From positions 1-39,784 of IMG/VR virus record IMGVR_UViG_3300034093_005134: 39,784 nt of DNA. One strand, 5' to 3'. This DNA is from a virus. Under the pieces are notes generated by a model, which searched no databases, was not told the origin of the DNA, and was given only the letters and a program-made list of their open reading frames with translations. The translations under genes and the position numbers were made by a program. This document shows, piece after piece, positions 7,129 to 15,979 of the stretch (positions are counted from its first letter, which is position 1; each line of letters starts with the position of its first letter).

Positions 7129-7467
7129 TTAATCAATATTGAAACTTGTCCCACATCCACATTTGCTTGTTGCTAGTGGATTAGCAACAACCAGTCGTGA
7201 ATTCCAAGCATCTTTTTGGTAATCTACTGTGCTTCCCAGCAAATACATTAAACATTCTTGCGGAACTCTGACGTGATACTCATCACCTAGCGGGAGGAGT
7301 TCATCGCCCTGCTGTGTGGTTTGTGGATCAACAATATCAAAAGTATAACTAAAACCATTACATCCTTTGCCGTTCACACCAATTTCCAAGCATAGTGCTT
7401 GATTTTGTTGCAACACAGCTTTTATATGAGTTTCAGCCTGGGCAGTTATTGATAAAAATGGCTTCAT
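7129..7467 (-). CDS. A-type iron-sulfur carrier (IscA/ErpA-like)
   Basis: 112 residues, full length for the family (about 107-120). All three cluster-binding cysteines are present in their motifs: NGKGCNGFSY and the C-terminal KCGCGTSFNI. It would deliver Fe-S clusters to target apoproteins. A-type carriers are known in cyanophages and other large phages. An AAGGAG ribosome site precedes the ATG, and a probable promoter (7489-7517) overlaps the divergent gmd promoter. No iron-sulfur enzyme is evident elsewhere in the window, so its client is unknown. Confidence 0.88.
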   Translation of the reverse strand: MKPFLSITAQAETHIKAVLQQNQALCLEIGVNGKGCNGFSYTFDIVDPQTTQQGDELLPLGDEYHVRVPQECLMYLLGSTVDYQKDAWNSRLVVANPLATSKCGCGTSFNID

Positions 7468-7488
7468 GTTTGTGCTCCTTGTTGTCCA

Positions 7489-7517
7489 GAGTATTTACTG
7501 GCAAGGTAACTTGTCAA
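7489..7517 (-). promoter_or_regulatory. probable promoter of the A-type carrier gene
   Basis: TTGACA (7512-7517), 17 bases, ATACTC (7489-7494), a weak -10; back to back with the gmd promoter. Confidence 0.5.
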
Positions 7518-7519
7518 TA

Positions 7520-7548
7520 TTGACCTGTAACTAGTTGTCGTGCATAAT
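7520..7548 (+). promoter_or_regulatory. probable gmd operon promoter
   Basis: TTGACC (7520-7525), 17 bases ending TG, CATAAT (7543-7548). Confidence 0.6.
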
Positions 7549-7569
7549 AAGATAACCAGCCAGGATAAT

Positions 7570-8589
7570 ATGAAAAAAGCACTAATTACAGGAATCACAG
7601 GCCAAGATGGTAGCTACCTTACTGAATTTCTTTTAGAAAAAGGTTATCAAGTCCACGGATTGCTCCGCCGATCTAGTAACATCAATACACAACGTATTGA
7701 TCACATTTACGATCATCCCTATCTTGAGTTGCATTATGGTGATGTTACCGACAGCACAAACTTAACTGCTGTGTTAGCCAAAGTTGCTCCTGATGAAATC
7801 TACAACTTGGCTGCACAAAGCCACGTTAAAGTTAGTTTTGATCTGCCTGAATATACAGCACAGGTGGATGCTGTAGGGACATTGAGAATGTTGGAAGCCA
7901 TGCGTGCTGTGGGATTGCATGACGCAAGATTCTATCAAGCTAGCACAAGTGAGCTTTATGGGCAAGTTCAGGAAACACCACAAACAGAAACTACACCTTT
8001 TTATCCACGTAGTCCTTATGGTGTAGCAAAACTTTATGGTTTTTGGATTGTCAAAAACTATCGCGAAAGTTATGGCATGCATGCCAGCTCAGGGATACTT
8101 TTTAACCATGAAAGTCCACGCCGAGGTGCCACATTTGTCACACAAAAAATAGTTCAAGGTTTGCATGGTATTTCACAAGGAACAATGCCCGTATTGCAGT
8201 TGGGAAACTTAAATGCATTACGTGATTGGGGTCATGCTAAAGACTTTGTAGAAGCCATGTGGTTAATGCTACAACAGGAAAAGCCCGATGATTACGTTAT
8301 TGCAACTGGTGAACAATACAGCGTGCGACAGTTCGTTGAGGCTGCTGCTCCGTACTTTAACATGCAGATTACATGGCAAGGTCAAGGCTTAAATGAAGTT
8401 GGTATTGATACTATCACTGGAAAAACTATAGTAAAAGTAAATGAAAAATATTTTCGCCCTGCAGAAGTAGAAACCTTATTGGGAGATTCCACTAAAGCAA
8501 GAAAGACTTTAGGATGGATGCCAACTACATCTTTTGATATGTTAGTAAAAGACATGTGTGAAACTACATTAACAGGTTTTACTATTTAA
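7570..8589 (+). CDS. gmd: GDP-mannose 4,6-dehydratase
   Basis: 339 residues from ATG 7570 (AGGA just upstream); an ATG at 7540 in the same frame lies in the promoter's -10 region and is less likely. Extended short-chain dehydrogenase: NADP-binding GITGQDG (8-14), STSELYG (125-131) with Thr126/Glu128, and YGVAK (Tyr150/Lys154), then the family signature [11 protein letters not shown]. Converts GDP-D-mannose to GDP-4-keto-6-deoxy-D-mannose, the branch point to fucose, colitose, rhamnose and perosamine. First gene of the rightward sugar operon; its product feeds the two following nucleotide-sugar enzymes. Confidence 0.95.
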   Translation: MKKALITGITGQDGSYLTEFLLEKGYQVHGLLRRSSNINTQRIDHIYDHPYLELHYGDVTDSTNLTAVLAKVAPDEIYNLAAQSHVKVSFDLPEYTAQVDAVGTLRMLEAMRAVGLHDARFYQASTSELYGQVQETPQTETTPFYPRSPYGVAKLYGFWIVKNYRESYGMHASSGILFNHESPRRGATFVTQKIVQGLHGISQGTMPVLQLGNLNALRDWGHAKDFVEAMWLMLQQEKPDDYVIATGEQYSVRQFVEAAAPYFNMQITWQGQGLNEVGIDTITGKTIVKVNEKYFRPAEVETLLGDSTKARKTLGWMPTTSFDMLVKDMCETTLTGFTI

Positions 8590-9350
8590 TGAACATACAC
8601 TTCTTAAGTTTTGGTACAACTTGGAACTATAGCGGGGCTTTACAGCGTGTAGCTAACCAAGTTACATCTTGGCGTAATACGCAGGACCAAAATATTTTTA
8701 AAACTATAGCTATTTGTAATGAACAAATTTTACTAACGCAGTTTCCTGATTTCGTAAAAACGCACTTGAATTTTTTCCAAACACAGCCACGAGGATTTGG
8801 TTATTGGTTATGGAAAAGTTTTTTAATAAAACAAAGTTTAAAGGTAATACCAAACGATGATGTTTTATTTTATATGGATATTGGATGTCAGCTTAACATT
8901 GCAGCTCAGGATCGATTTAATGAATATTGCACAATCACCCAAGAAAGTGGATTGCTGTGTTTCAAAGTGGGCATGCCGGAATATCAATGGTGCAAAGCTG
9001 ATACAGCTAGTTTCATTGTGGATAAAGATGCCAATATTATGAATAACAGTCAAATAATTGCAACTACACATATGATAAAAAATACACCATTGAACTTTGA
9101 TCTGGTCACAGAATGGTATGAAACATGTTATCATGAAAACTATAGATATCTTGATGACAGTGCTAGTGTTGCTGCAAACCATCCAGATTTTAAAGAACAT
9201 CGACATGATCAAGCAATATTCAGTTTGTTGGTGAAAAAATACAATCAATATACTGCATTAGATGATGAAACTTGGAAACCCAACTGGCATGTTGATGGTA
9301 TAAAATCACCTATATGGGCAACGCGAAACCACAAGAGCAGTTTAATTTAA
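8589..9350 (+). CDS. putative glycosyltransferase, YWLWKSF type
   Basis: 253 residues. The segment RGFGYWLWKSFLIKQSLKVI then DDVLFYMDIGCQ is the pattern of a glycosyltransferase-like group in phage and marine bacterial glycan clusters, where YMDxGC acts as a DxD-like motif. Later, HRHDQAIFSLLVKKY resembles the end of GT-A folds. Start overlaps the gmd stop (TAATG), implying coupled translation. Donor and acceptor unknown; transferase role is inferred. Confidence 0.65.
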   Translation: MNIHFLSFGTTWNYSGALQRVANQVTSWRNTQDQNIFKTIAICNEQILLTQFPDFVKTHLNFFQTQPRGFGYWLWKSFLIKQSLKVIPNDDVLFYMDIGCQLNIAAQDRFNEYCTITQESGLLCFKVGMPEYQWCKADTASFIVDKDANIMNNSQIIATTHMIKNTPLNFDLVTEWYETCYHENYRYLDDSASVAANHPDFKEHRHDQAIFSLLVKKYNQYTALDDETWKPNWHVDGIKSPIWATRNHKSSLI

Positions 9351-9359
9351 AGGCATATT

Positions 9360-10304
9360 ATGGATACTAATGCAAAAATATTCGTTGCAGGACATAGAGG
9401 GTTGGTTGGCTCTGCCCTTATGCGACAGCTTGCAAAACAAAACTACACTAACATAGTTGTAAGAACTCGCCAAGAACTAGATTTAACAAATCAACTACAG
9501 GTAGAAAAGTTTTTTGATAAAGAAAGACCTGATTATGTATTTTTAGCTGCTGCAAGAGTAGGCGGTATAAACGCCAATGCTCGAGAACCTGCAGATTTTA
9601 TTCGAGAAAACTTACAAATTCAAACTAATGTTATTGACTGTGCATACAACCACGGCTGTAAAAAATTCATGTTTTTGGGCAGTGCATGCATCTATCCAAA
9701 AATAACACCCCAACCTATTCGTGAAGATTATTTCATGACAGCGCCTTTAGAGCCTACTAATGACGGCTATGCCATAGCAAAAGTTGCTGGATTAATGATG
9801 TGCCAAAAATATACACAACAATATGGTTGGCCAACAATCAGTGTTATGCCAAACAATCTATATGGTATATATGATAATTTTAATCCACAGCATTGCCATG
9901 TGATTCCAGCGTTTGTTAGAAGATTTATAGAAGCTGTGGAAAATCAAAGTCCTACAGTTACATGCTTAGGGGATGGCTCGCCCACCCGTGAGTTTATATA
10001 TAGTGATGATTTAGCACAAGCTTTGATTTTTTTGATGAACACTTATAATAGTTCAGAAATTATCAATATAGGAACAGGATACGATATCACCATAAAGGTT
10101 TTAGCTGAAACAATCGCTGATATAGTTGGTTACAAAGGAGAAATTATTTGGGATACTACTGCACCAAATGGAACTCCGCGCCGGCAACTTTGCACTAGCA
10201 AATTGGATCAGTTGGGATTTAAACTGGAAACTAGTTTACAACGAGGATTAGCTACAGTTATTAAATGGTATATGGAAAACAGGGATAGCTATGACAGAAC
10301 TTAA
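9360..10304 (+). CDS. GDP-L-colitose/GDP-L-fucose synthase-type epimerase-reductase
   Basis: 314 residues. NADP-binding GHRGLVGSA (11-19), the catalytic triad Ser108 (LGSACIYP), Tyr137 and Lys141 (YAIAK), and the family phrase SDDLAQALIFLM. This is the GMER/WcaG family, which performs 3,5-epimerisation and 4-reduction of GDP-4-keto-6-deoxymannose to GDP-L-fucose. ColC of colitose synthesis belongs to the same family and acts on the 3-deoxy intermediate. Because the next gene is ColD-like, a ColC role is attractive; fucose synthesis cannot be excluded from sequence alone. Overlaps the following gene by 14 bases. Confidence 0.88.
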   Translation: MDTNAKIFVAGHRGLVGSALMRQLAKQNYTNIVVRTRQELDLTNQLQVEKFFDKERPDYVFLAAARVGGINANAREPADFIRENLQIQTNVIDCAYNHGCKKFMFLGSACIYPKITPQPIREDYFMTAPLEPTNDGYAIAKVAGLMMCQKYTQQYGWPTISVMPNNLYGIYDNFNPQHCHVIPAFVRRFIEAVENQSPTVTCLGDGSPTREFIYSDDLAQALIFLMNTYNSSEIINIGTGYDITIKVLAETIADIVGYKGEIIWDTTAPNGTPRRQLCTSKLDQLGFKLETSLQRGLATVIKWYMENRDSYDRT

Positions 10305-11469
10305 ATGGCCGTTGATGAAAAACAACATTAACTGGCAAGACAAATGGAGGTTAGTTAAGTTTATCCTTACTACCAACCAATACACACAAGGCACAAAGGT
10401 TCAAAAGTTTGAACAGGATTGGAATGATTGGTTGGGAAGCCAACATAGCTTGTTTGTAACAAGCGGTAGTACAGCCAATACATTATTGGTTGATGCATGC
10501 ATGGAAAAGTTTGATATACCAGTTGGCAGTAAAGTGCTACTTCCAGCCACAACATGGATGACTAATGTTGCGCCGCCTATTCAACTAGGGCTAGATCCTA
10601 TTTTTTGTGATATTAATATCACTAACTATGGATTTGACAAACAGCATGCTGAAATATTAGCAAAACAACATCCTGATATAAGATTAATATTCGTAAGTCA
10701 TTTGTTAGGATATTACCAAGATCATGCCTATCTCCAAGATTTATTTCCTCAAGCTCTGATAATTGAAGACATTTGTGAAAGTCATGGCTGTTTAGCAGAA
10801 CAAGGACACAAAGCAGGAAGTAAAAGCTTAGGTGCTACTTTTAGTTTTTATTTTGGTCATCATATGACAAGTATTGAAGGGGGCGTAGTCTCTACATGTG
10901 ACAGCGAACTTTATGATTTGATGAAAATGAAACGCAGTCATGGCATGGCTAGACACAGCAAGCATTTTCAAGATTATGCCCAACAACATGCAAATATAGA
11001 TCCTGCGTTTTTGTTTGTAACTATGGGCTATAACTTCAGGAATACAGAACTTGCTGCGGTATTAGCAAGTAGTCAGTTGCAACGTTTAGATGATTTTATA
11101 CGTATTCGCAATGATAATTATCTAGCAGTGTGTAAACTTGTAAACAAAGCACCACAGCTATTTGAACCTATTCATTTTTCAAATCAAACCAGCAGCTTTT
11201 GCTTCCCCTTGGTAGCCAAGACAACAAGCATACGGGAAGAATTTCAACGTTTGTGTAAACTATATGGTATTGAATATAGGCCCATAGTAAGTGGTAACTT
11301 ATTACAACAACCGTTTTTGAAAAAATACAGCAACACTCACATGCCTAATGCGCAGACACTTCACAACTTGGGAATGTATATTGGCAATAATCAGTTTGTA
11401 GGCAGTGAACAACTGGTATTATTGGAAAAAATTCTAGTTGAACTTCACAAAAGCACGCCCTTGGTTTAA
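10291..11469 (+). CDS. colD: PLP-dependent GDP-4-keto-6-deoxymannose 3-dehydratase (ColD-like)
   Basis: 392 residues of the DegT/DnrJ/EryC1/StrS aminotransferase fold: SGSTAN (58-63) for cofactor phosphate, EDICESHG (159-166), then FYFGHHMTSIEGG (187-198). The usual PLP-anchoring lysine is replaced by histidine (His191), the hallmark of ColD, which removes the 3-hydroxyl instead of aminating. The C-terminal EYRPIVSGNLLQQ and GMYIGNNQF also match what I know of ColD (RPIVTGNFL, GLFVGNHQ). Predicted reaction: GDP-4-keto-6-deoxy-D-mannose to GDP-4-keto-3,6-dideoxy-D-mannose with glutamate. Between gmd/colC-type genes and the transferases, this completes a GDP-L-colitose route. Confidence 0.87.
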   Translation: MTELKWPLMKNNINWQDKWRLVKFILTTNQYTQGTKVQKFEQDWNDWLGSQHSLFVTSGSTANTLLVDACMEKFDIPVGSKVLLPATTWMTNVAPPIQLGLDPIFCDINITNYGFDKQHAEILAKQHPDIRLIFVSHLLGYYQDHAYLQDLFPQALIIEDICESHGCLAEQGHKAGSKSLGATFSFYFGHHMTSIEGGVVSTCDSELYDLMKMKRSHGMARHSKHFQDYAQQHANIDPAFLFVTMGYNFRNTELAAVLASSQLQRLDDFIRIRNDNYLAVCKLVNKAPQLFEPIHFSNQTSSFCFPLVAKTTSIREEFQRLCKLYGIEYRPIVSGNLLQQPFLKKYSNTHMPNAQTLHNLGMYIGNNQFVGSEQLVLLEKILVELHKSTPLV

Positions 11470-11483
11470 AGGATTTTTAGTAT

Positions 11484-12413
11484 ATGTTACGTATATGTTT
11501 TTTTAATCATTTCCACAATGGTGATTTAGTTGCAAATAGAGAATTCCTAAGATGGGCTGCCAACGCATGGCCTGATCGTTGTTATTATACTCATGTTAAT
11601 AATATTAAAGTATTATCTGATTTGCCTATAGCGCATGTAAACATGCCCCAGGCTTTAAAAGGTTTTAAACAAGAATATCATAAAATATTTCAGATCGAAG
11701 ATACTATCTATGTTAATACTTGGATCGGCTGCTACATGGCGTGGGCTAGTTTAGATGATGTTATAGTTACTGATCCCATAACAGGATTAAACTGGATAGT
11801 ATATCATAAAATGTGGAAATATATTGTAGATAAGCTTAATTCTATTTTACAAACTTCAGTTGTTTTGCCATCGCATGTTCCTGATTTTATAAACAATCCT
11901 CCTGTGGATTTTTACACTAATCGACAGTTTTTGGATAGCAAAATTGATTGCAATAAAACTAGTATCTTAGTAAGTAATGGACAAGCACTAAGTGGACAAA
12001 GTTTTCAAAATCACAACATGGAATCTTGGTTTGCTCCATTAGTATCTGAGTTTTCCCAAGTACAATGGATTTTTACACATGCTACTAGCATGCAACGGGA
12101 AAATGTGTTTTACACAAACGATATTTTTAATAACTGTGGTTGTGATTTAAATGAAATAGCTGAGTTAAGTAGGTATTGTAAAATAATTTTAGGTAGAAAC
12201 AGCGGACCATTTTTGTTTTGTAATACAAAAGATAACATGTTTAATACTCATAAAACTTTTATTGCTACAGGTAGAGTTCGCGGAGACTGTTTTCCTGCAG
12301 GATTGACTTTGAACTGTGATTACTACTGGTTATGTGACCAGGATGATCAAAAAACTCACGCGCTTATACATGAAATAATTTCCAATAAACTTTATTTCCA
12401 GGGAACAGTTTAG
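11484..12413 (+). CDS. putative GT-B type glycosyltransferase
   Basis: 309 residues. RICFFNHFHNGDLVANREFLRW at the N-terminus resembles the HxGD-type entry of heptosyltransferase-like GT-B folds, and the C-terminal part has ILVSNG, VQWIFTHAT and ISRYCK-like AELSRYCKIILGRNSGPF, the usual position for the donor-binding GxxSGP loop. No signal peptide. Likely uses a nucleotide sugar in the same pathway; family number uncertain. Very AT-rich codons. Ends before a probable internal promoter at 12439. Confidence 0.6.
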   Translation: MLRICFFNHFHNGDLVANREFLRWAANAWPDRCYYTHVNNIKVLSDLPIAHVNMPQALKGFKQEYHKIFQIEDTIYVNTWIGCYMAWASLDDVIVTDPITGLNWIVYHKMWKYIVDKLNSILQTSVVLPSHVPDFINNPPVDFYTNRQFLDSKIDCNKTSILVSNGQALSGQSFQNHNMESWFAPLVSEFSQVQWIFTHATSMQRENVFYTNDIFNNCGCDLNEIAELSRYCKIILGRNSGPFLFCNTKDNMFNTHKTFIATGRVRGDCFPAGLTLNCDYYWLCDQDDQKTHALIHEIISNKLYFQGTV

Positions 12414-12438
12414 GATTAATTCCGGCTGTTGCTTTTAG

Positions 12439-12467
12439 TTGACAAAAACTTCTTAAGTGGCTACACT
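12439..12467 (+). promoter_or_regulatory. internal promoter in glycan operon
   Basis: TTGACA (12439-12444), 17 bases, TACACT (12462-12467), upstream of the DUF4254-like gene. Confidence 0.65.
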
Positions 12468-12495
12468 CAAATATTATATATCAAGGAATACTAAA

Positions 12496-12837
12496 ATGTT
12501 CGCTGAAACTTTAAGTGATGTATTGCAAAAACAATGTGAAGAAGTACTAAAAACAAAAGTCATCCCTCAAGATGTTCAGCTATTAGAAACTGACAACTTG
12601 GGCGAAATTATTGAAAAACTTATGATCTTGCATATAAGATGCTGGATGTTAGAAGATGCCATCCAACAAGCTGAAAGCGATGCTGAAATAGCTGATTTGA
12701 AAAAAAAAATAGACATTTGTTTTAAAACAAAAAGACCGCGTTTAGTTCAAGCGGTTAACTTGTATGTAAATCATTCAATAGCAACAGGACGCTCGATAGT
12801 TGAAGATAATGTTAAACTTTATAAGGGGGTATCGTGA
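12496..12837 (+). CDS. DUF4254-like helical protein
   Basis: 113 residues from ATG 12496, preceded by AAGGA; a GTG at 12457 in frame falls in the -10 box. All-helical, with the phrase IIEKLMILHIRCWMLEDAIQ followed by IADLKKKIDICFKTKRPRLVQAV, which fits DUF4254, a small family that commonly sits in LPS and protein-glycosylation clusters. Role unknown. Own promoter TTGACA/TACACT (12439-12467). Its TGA stop is nine bases before the next gene's GTG. Confidence 0.65.
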   Translation: MFAETLSDVLQKQCEEVLKTKVIPQDVQLLETDNLGEIIEKLMILHIRCWMLEDAIQQAESDAEIADLKKKIDICFKTKRPRLVQAVNLYVNHSIATGRSIVEDNVKLYKGVS

Positions 12838-12846
12838 ATTTGTCGT

Positions 12847-13614
12847 GTGAGACATAATGTGGGTATATATTCTTTACATCAAGGACCAGCAAGGGGTTTC
12901 TTTAGTAACTTAACTACGTTACTAACCTGCTCGCGCTTTTTAGTTGAGCAAAAGGGCGTGGATTTATCAAATATTTTCATGCATAGTGATATGTTTAGTT
13001 TGTATGGTGATCCTAGATTATGGTTTGACTCTTCAATAATAAATGATAACGGAACTAGTGTAAATTCATTAATAGGGTTTAACTTAAGTCAACATCCTAC
13101 TGCTCCACAGTTAGATTTAAACAAATACTTACAGAGATTTACTTGGAACAATCGCGTGCAGACCTTGTTAAACACCTCAGTAACTATGGTTCCAAATACT
13201 GTAGGTATTCATTATCGAGGCACCGATCACAATATTAATGACAACTTGCATGGACTAAGAGTAAGTCCTGATAAAGTTTTAGAGATTTTTTACAAGCTTT
13301 ATGATCAACACCAAGTTAGTGGTGTTTTTATCTGTAGCGATGAACAAGATAGTTTAGATTATCTTCGTAATAATATCATAAATCATTGTAATATTGATCC
13401 ATATGTAAATCCTGCAACACGGCTAGTTAACAGCAGTCAAGGGTTGCATTGGCAAACAACATTGATTGATAAAGTAAAAATTGCAGATGAAGTTATTGTA
13501 GACGCGTGGTGTTTAAGCCAGTGTTCTGTAATAATAGGAAAAACCAGCAACTTAATCAACTTTGCTCGGATTTTAAATCCTGATGTCAAAGTTTATTACG
13601 CGGATTTGGATTAA
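12847..13614 (+). CDS. NodZ/O-FucT-like fucosyltransferase
   Basis: 255 residues, starting at GTG 12847. The central VGIHYRGTDHN carries the HxRGTD loop that binds GDP-fucose in the GT23/GT11/NodZ superfamily, and the C-terminal VIVDAWCLSQCSVIIGKTSNL is the second conserved region (D..[LM]..C...G..SN.). It therefore probably transfers L-fucose, or a related GDP-6-deoxy sugar such as colitose, matching the GDP-sugar enzymes upstream. Somewhat short for the family. Confidence 0.72.
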   Translation: MRHNVGIYSLHQGPARGFFSNLTTLLTCSRFLVEQKGVDLSNIFMHSDMFSLYGDPRLWFDSSIINDNGTSVNSLIGFNLSQHPTAPQLDLNKYLQRFTWNNRVQTLLNTSVTMVPNTVGIHYRGTDHNINDNLHGLRVSPDKVLEIFYKLYDQHQVSGVFICSDEQDSLDYLRNNIINHCNIDPYVNPATRLVNSSQGLHWQTTLIDKVKIADEVIVDAWCLSQCSVIIGKTSNLINFARILNPDVKVYYADLD

Positions 13615-13676
13615 AATATTAATACATTCCTGGTATTACTATTCGCCATCAAATAAAATCTCTGGAATTATATAAT

Positions 13677-14369
13677 ATGAAAATACAAACTTTTATTTTT
13701 AACTGGCCAGGCAAGACCAAATATGCGTTGAAGATCCAGCAGGATTTAGTCACGTTAGGGCATCATGCTATAGTAATTAATAGTGATCCTGAATATCAAC
13801 CGTTTAACTGGATTAACTTAGGTAATACAGCATATTTTGGTGCTCAATGGAGGCTAGCTGTGGACTTATTTCAAGCAGACGTTTTATTTCATGTTCAAGC
13901 TGATGTTGAATACGAAAACTGGCAAGGGTTATTTGAAAATGCACTGTATTACAAATCCCAGTTAAATTGGGGTGTTTACAGTCCAGATGTGGTAAACAAT
14001 ACTTTTTGGGCCAAACCTATAGAGCATTTGCCATTTGAAAATTTACAGTTAGTAACTAACAGCGACTGTACTTGTTGGTTTATTGACAAATATTTAATAT
14101 CACAGTTTAAAGCTTTACCTATTGACTGGAAAAGTAATTTTTATGGTTGGGGAATTGATTGTATAATATGTGCATTGAGTTACTTAAATCATCAACCTGT
14201 TATACGTGATAGTTCACATAAAATTATTCATCATCCAGGACGTGGATATGCAACAGATGCTGCTTGGCATCACATGCAAATAATGTTGCAACAACTTCCT
14301 ACTCATATTAAACAAGTTGTAGATTTGGGGTTTGATAACAGTAATACATTAGTTTCTTTGGTAAAATAA
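13677..14369 (+). CDS. GT-A-like glycosyltransferase, copy 1 of tandem pair
   Basis: 230 residues. Starts MKIQTFIFNWPGK; DVLFHVQADVEYENW holds the probable DxD (QAD) metal site and FYGWGIDCIICALSY the late conserved acid. It is a paralog of the next gene: both share FIFNWPG, INSDP.YQP, WVNLGN.AYF, FHVQAD and GWG.D across their length, so the pair arose by tandem duplication. Donor and acceptor unknown. A 31-base gap separates the two copies. Confidence 0.7.
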   Translation: MKIQTFIFNWPGKTKYALKIQQDLVTLGHHAIVINSDPEYQPFNWINLGNTAYFGAQWRLAVDLFQADVLFHVQADVEYENWQGLFENALYYKSQLNWGVYSPDVVNNTFWAKPIEHLPFENLQLVTNSDCTCWFIDKYLISQFKALPIDWKSNFYGWGIDCIICALSYLNHQPVIRDSSHKIIHHPGRGYATDAAWHHMQIMLQQLPTHIKQVVDLGFDNSNTLVSLVK

Positions 14370-14399
14370 ATGAAAAATATACAAGGCACGATCATATAA

Positions 14400-15104
14400 A
14401 TGAAAATAGAATCATTTATTTTTAACTGGCCCGGCCACAGCCACTTGTGTTGTGAAACTGAACAACAGTTGCAAGTGTTAGGTAATAAAATACACGTAAT
14501 CAATAGTGATCCAAGTTATCAACCAAAGCACTGGGTGAATCTTGGCAATGAAGCGTATTTCACACAGCAATGGCTAGCTGCATGTGAACGATTTGATGGT
14601 GACATTATGTTTCATGTGCAAGCTGATGCCACAAGCACGCAATGGCAGGAAATATTCCAAGAAGCTTTGCAAGATTATCAAAAATATCAATGGGGTATAT
14701 ATGCCCCTAATGTTGATTACACTTGGTATGATGCCACCCGTGCAGATGTTGCCAACGTTAAACTGTCAGATAGTCATTTGAAACTTGTGAATAATCCCGA
14801 TTGCACTGTTTGGTTTTTACACAAAGACGTTATAAATGCATTTAAATCACTTGCATGGGACTGGAGCTTTAACAAGTTTGGCTGGGGCGTGGATTTAGTC
14901 TTGTGTGCGTCAAGCTATCTTCAAAAACGTCCTGTTATTAGAAACTACAAATACACTGTAGCGCATCCCCAAGGCACTGGATATAACAGTCAACAAGCTG
15001 AACTGGAAATGATCCAGCTTTACAACAAGTGCTCACCAGAGTTACAGCAGGCTATAGGTATATTACGAAATCATCGCGAACATTTGTGGAATTATTTGAA
15101 ATGA
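14400..15104 (+). CDS. GT-A-like glycosyltransferase, copy 2 of tandem pair
   Basis: 234 residues, paralog of the gene at 13677 (FIFNWPGH, VINSDPSYQP, IMFHVQADATS, FGWGVDLVLCASSYL). Divergence is considerable, so the duplication is old or the copies have specialised for different sugars. Its TGA overlaps the ATG of the GT10-type gene (ATGA), indicating coupled translation. Less AT-rich than copy 1. Confidence 0.7.
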   Translation: MKIESFIFNWPGHSHLCCETEQQLQVLGNKIHVINSDPSYQPKHWVNLGNEAYFTQQWLAACERFDGDIMFHVQADATSTQWQEIFQEALQDYQKYQWGIYAPNVDYTWYDATRADVANVKLSDSHLKLVNNPDCTVWFLHKDVINAFKSLAWDWSFNKFGWGVDLVLCASSYLQKRPVIRNYKYTVAHPQGTGYNSQQAELEMIQLYNKCSPELQQAIGILRNHREHLWNYLK

Positions 15105-15979
15105 AAACACTACGTTTGGCTTACCACAGCATGTGGCCAGATCACGATCCTGAAAAGCATCCTAGAGATTTTTTCCGTTGGTGCCTTGAACAACATTACC
15201 AAGTGGAAATTGACAACATAAATCCTGATGTTGTCATTTACAGTGTTTTTGGCGATCCGCCAGTTAAAAGTCAATGGGCAAGTGAACCATTACTGGTTGC
15301 TTATAGTGGCGAAAACCATGATGCACAAGGCAATTTTGATTTGTCTTTTGGACATCACATGCATGCAGATCCCCGATATAAAAGACTACCACATTGGGTT
15401 TTATATATAGATTGGAATTGCGATAAAAACCCTGCCGATCATCCGCTTGATATATCACATGCGTTGGTACGTCACACAGGAGAATGGCAGCCGCGCCCAA
15501 ACTTTTGTAACTTTACATATCGTAATCCAGTTAAGTCTCGTATTGAGTTTTTCCTTGCATTGAATCAAGTCAAGCGTGTGCATAGCACTGGTCCTTTGTT
15601 TAATAATCAAGGCTTTTGCTTGCAAGATAAAACACTAGAACTCCAATCGTATAGGTTTACTATTGCTTGGGAAAACACACAACTGCCAGGCTATGTAACG
15701 GAGAAACTCCTGCAACCTCTAGCAGCAGGAAGTATTCCCATCTATTGCGGCGGTAGTGAATCTATAAAAGATTTCAATCCACATGCTTTTATAAATCGAG
15801 ATGATTTTACATCTAATAAAGACCTAATTGATTGGGTCATGCATGTGAACAGCAATGAAAAACTACAACAGCGATATTGGCAAGAACCCATATGGGGTAA
15901 TCCTCAAGATTGGCCCAGCCAAGTGTTTAGCTGGATATATGAACATATCCAAGATAAAAAAGCTCATTTACAACTTTGA
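15101..15979 (+). CDS. GT10-type fucosyltransferase
   Basis: 292 residues from ATG 15101 (ATGA overlap with the preceding stop). The C-terminal half has the GT10 signature: FTIAWENTQLPGYVTEKLLQ followed by AGSIPIYCGG and PHAFINRDDF, which binds GDP-fucose in alpha-1,3/1,4-fucosyltransferases. The N-terminal acceptor part is short, as in bacterial members. Last gene of the rightward glycan operon, so the pathway ends in transfer of a GDP-activated 6-deoxy sugar. Converges with and overlaps the next gene by 16 bases. Confidence 0.85.
   Translation: MKTLRLAYHSMWPDHDPEKHPRDFFRWCLEQHYQVEIDNINPDVVIYSVFGDPPVKSQWASEPLLVAYSGENHDAQGNFDLSFGHHMHADPRYKRLPHWVLYIDWNCDKNPADHPLDISHALVRHTGEWQPRPNFCNFTYRNPVKSRIEFFLALNQVKRVHSTGPLFNNQGFCLQDKTLELQSYRFTIAWENTQLPGYVTEKLLQPLAAGSIPIYCGGSESIKDFNPHAFINRDDFTSNKDLIDWVMHVNSNEKLQQRYWQEPIWGNPQDWPSQVFSWIYEHIQDKKAHLQL

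Noticed and set aside
10291-11469. Perosamine-type sugar aminotransferase
   Set aside because: The PLP-binding lysine is replaced by histidine at residue 191, as in ColD, so transamination is not expected.
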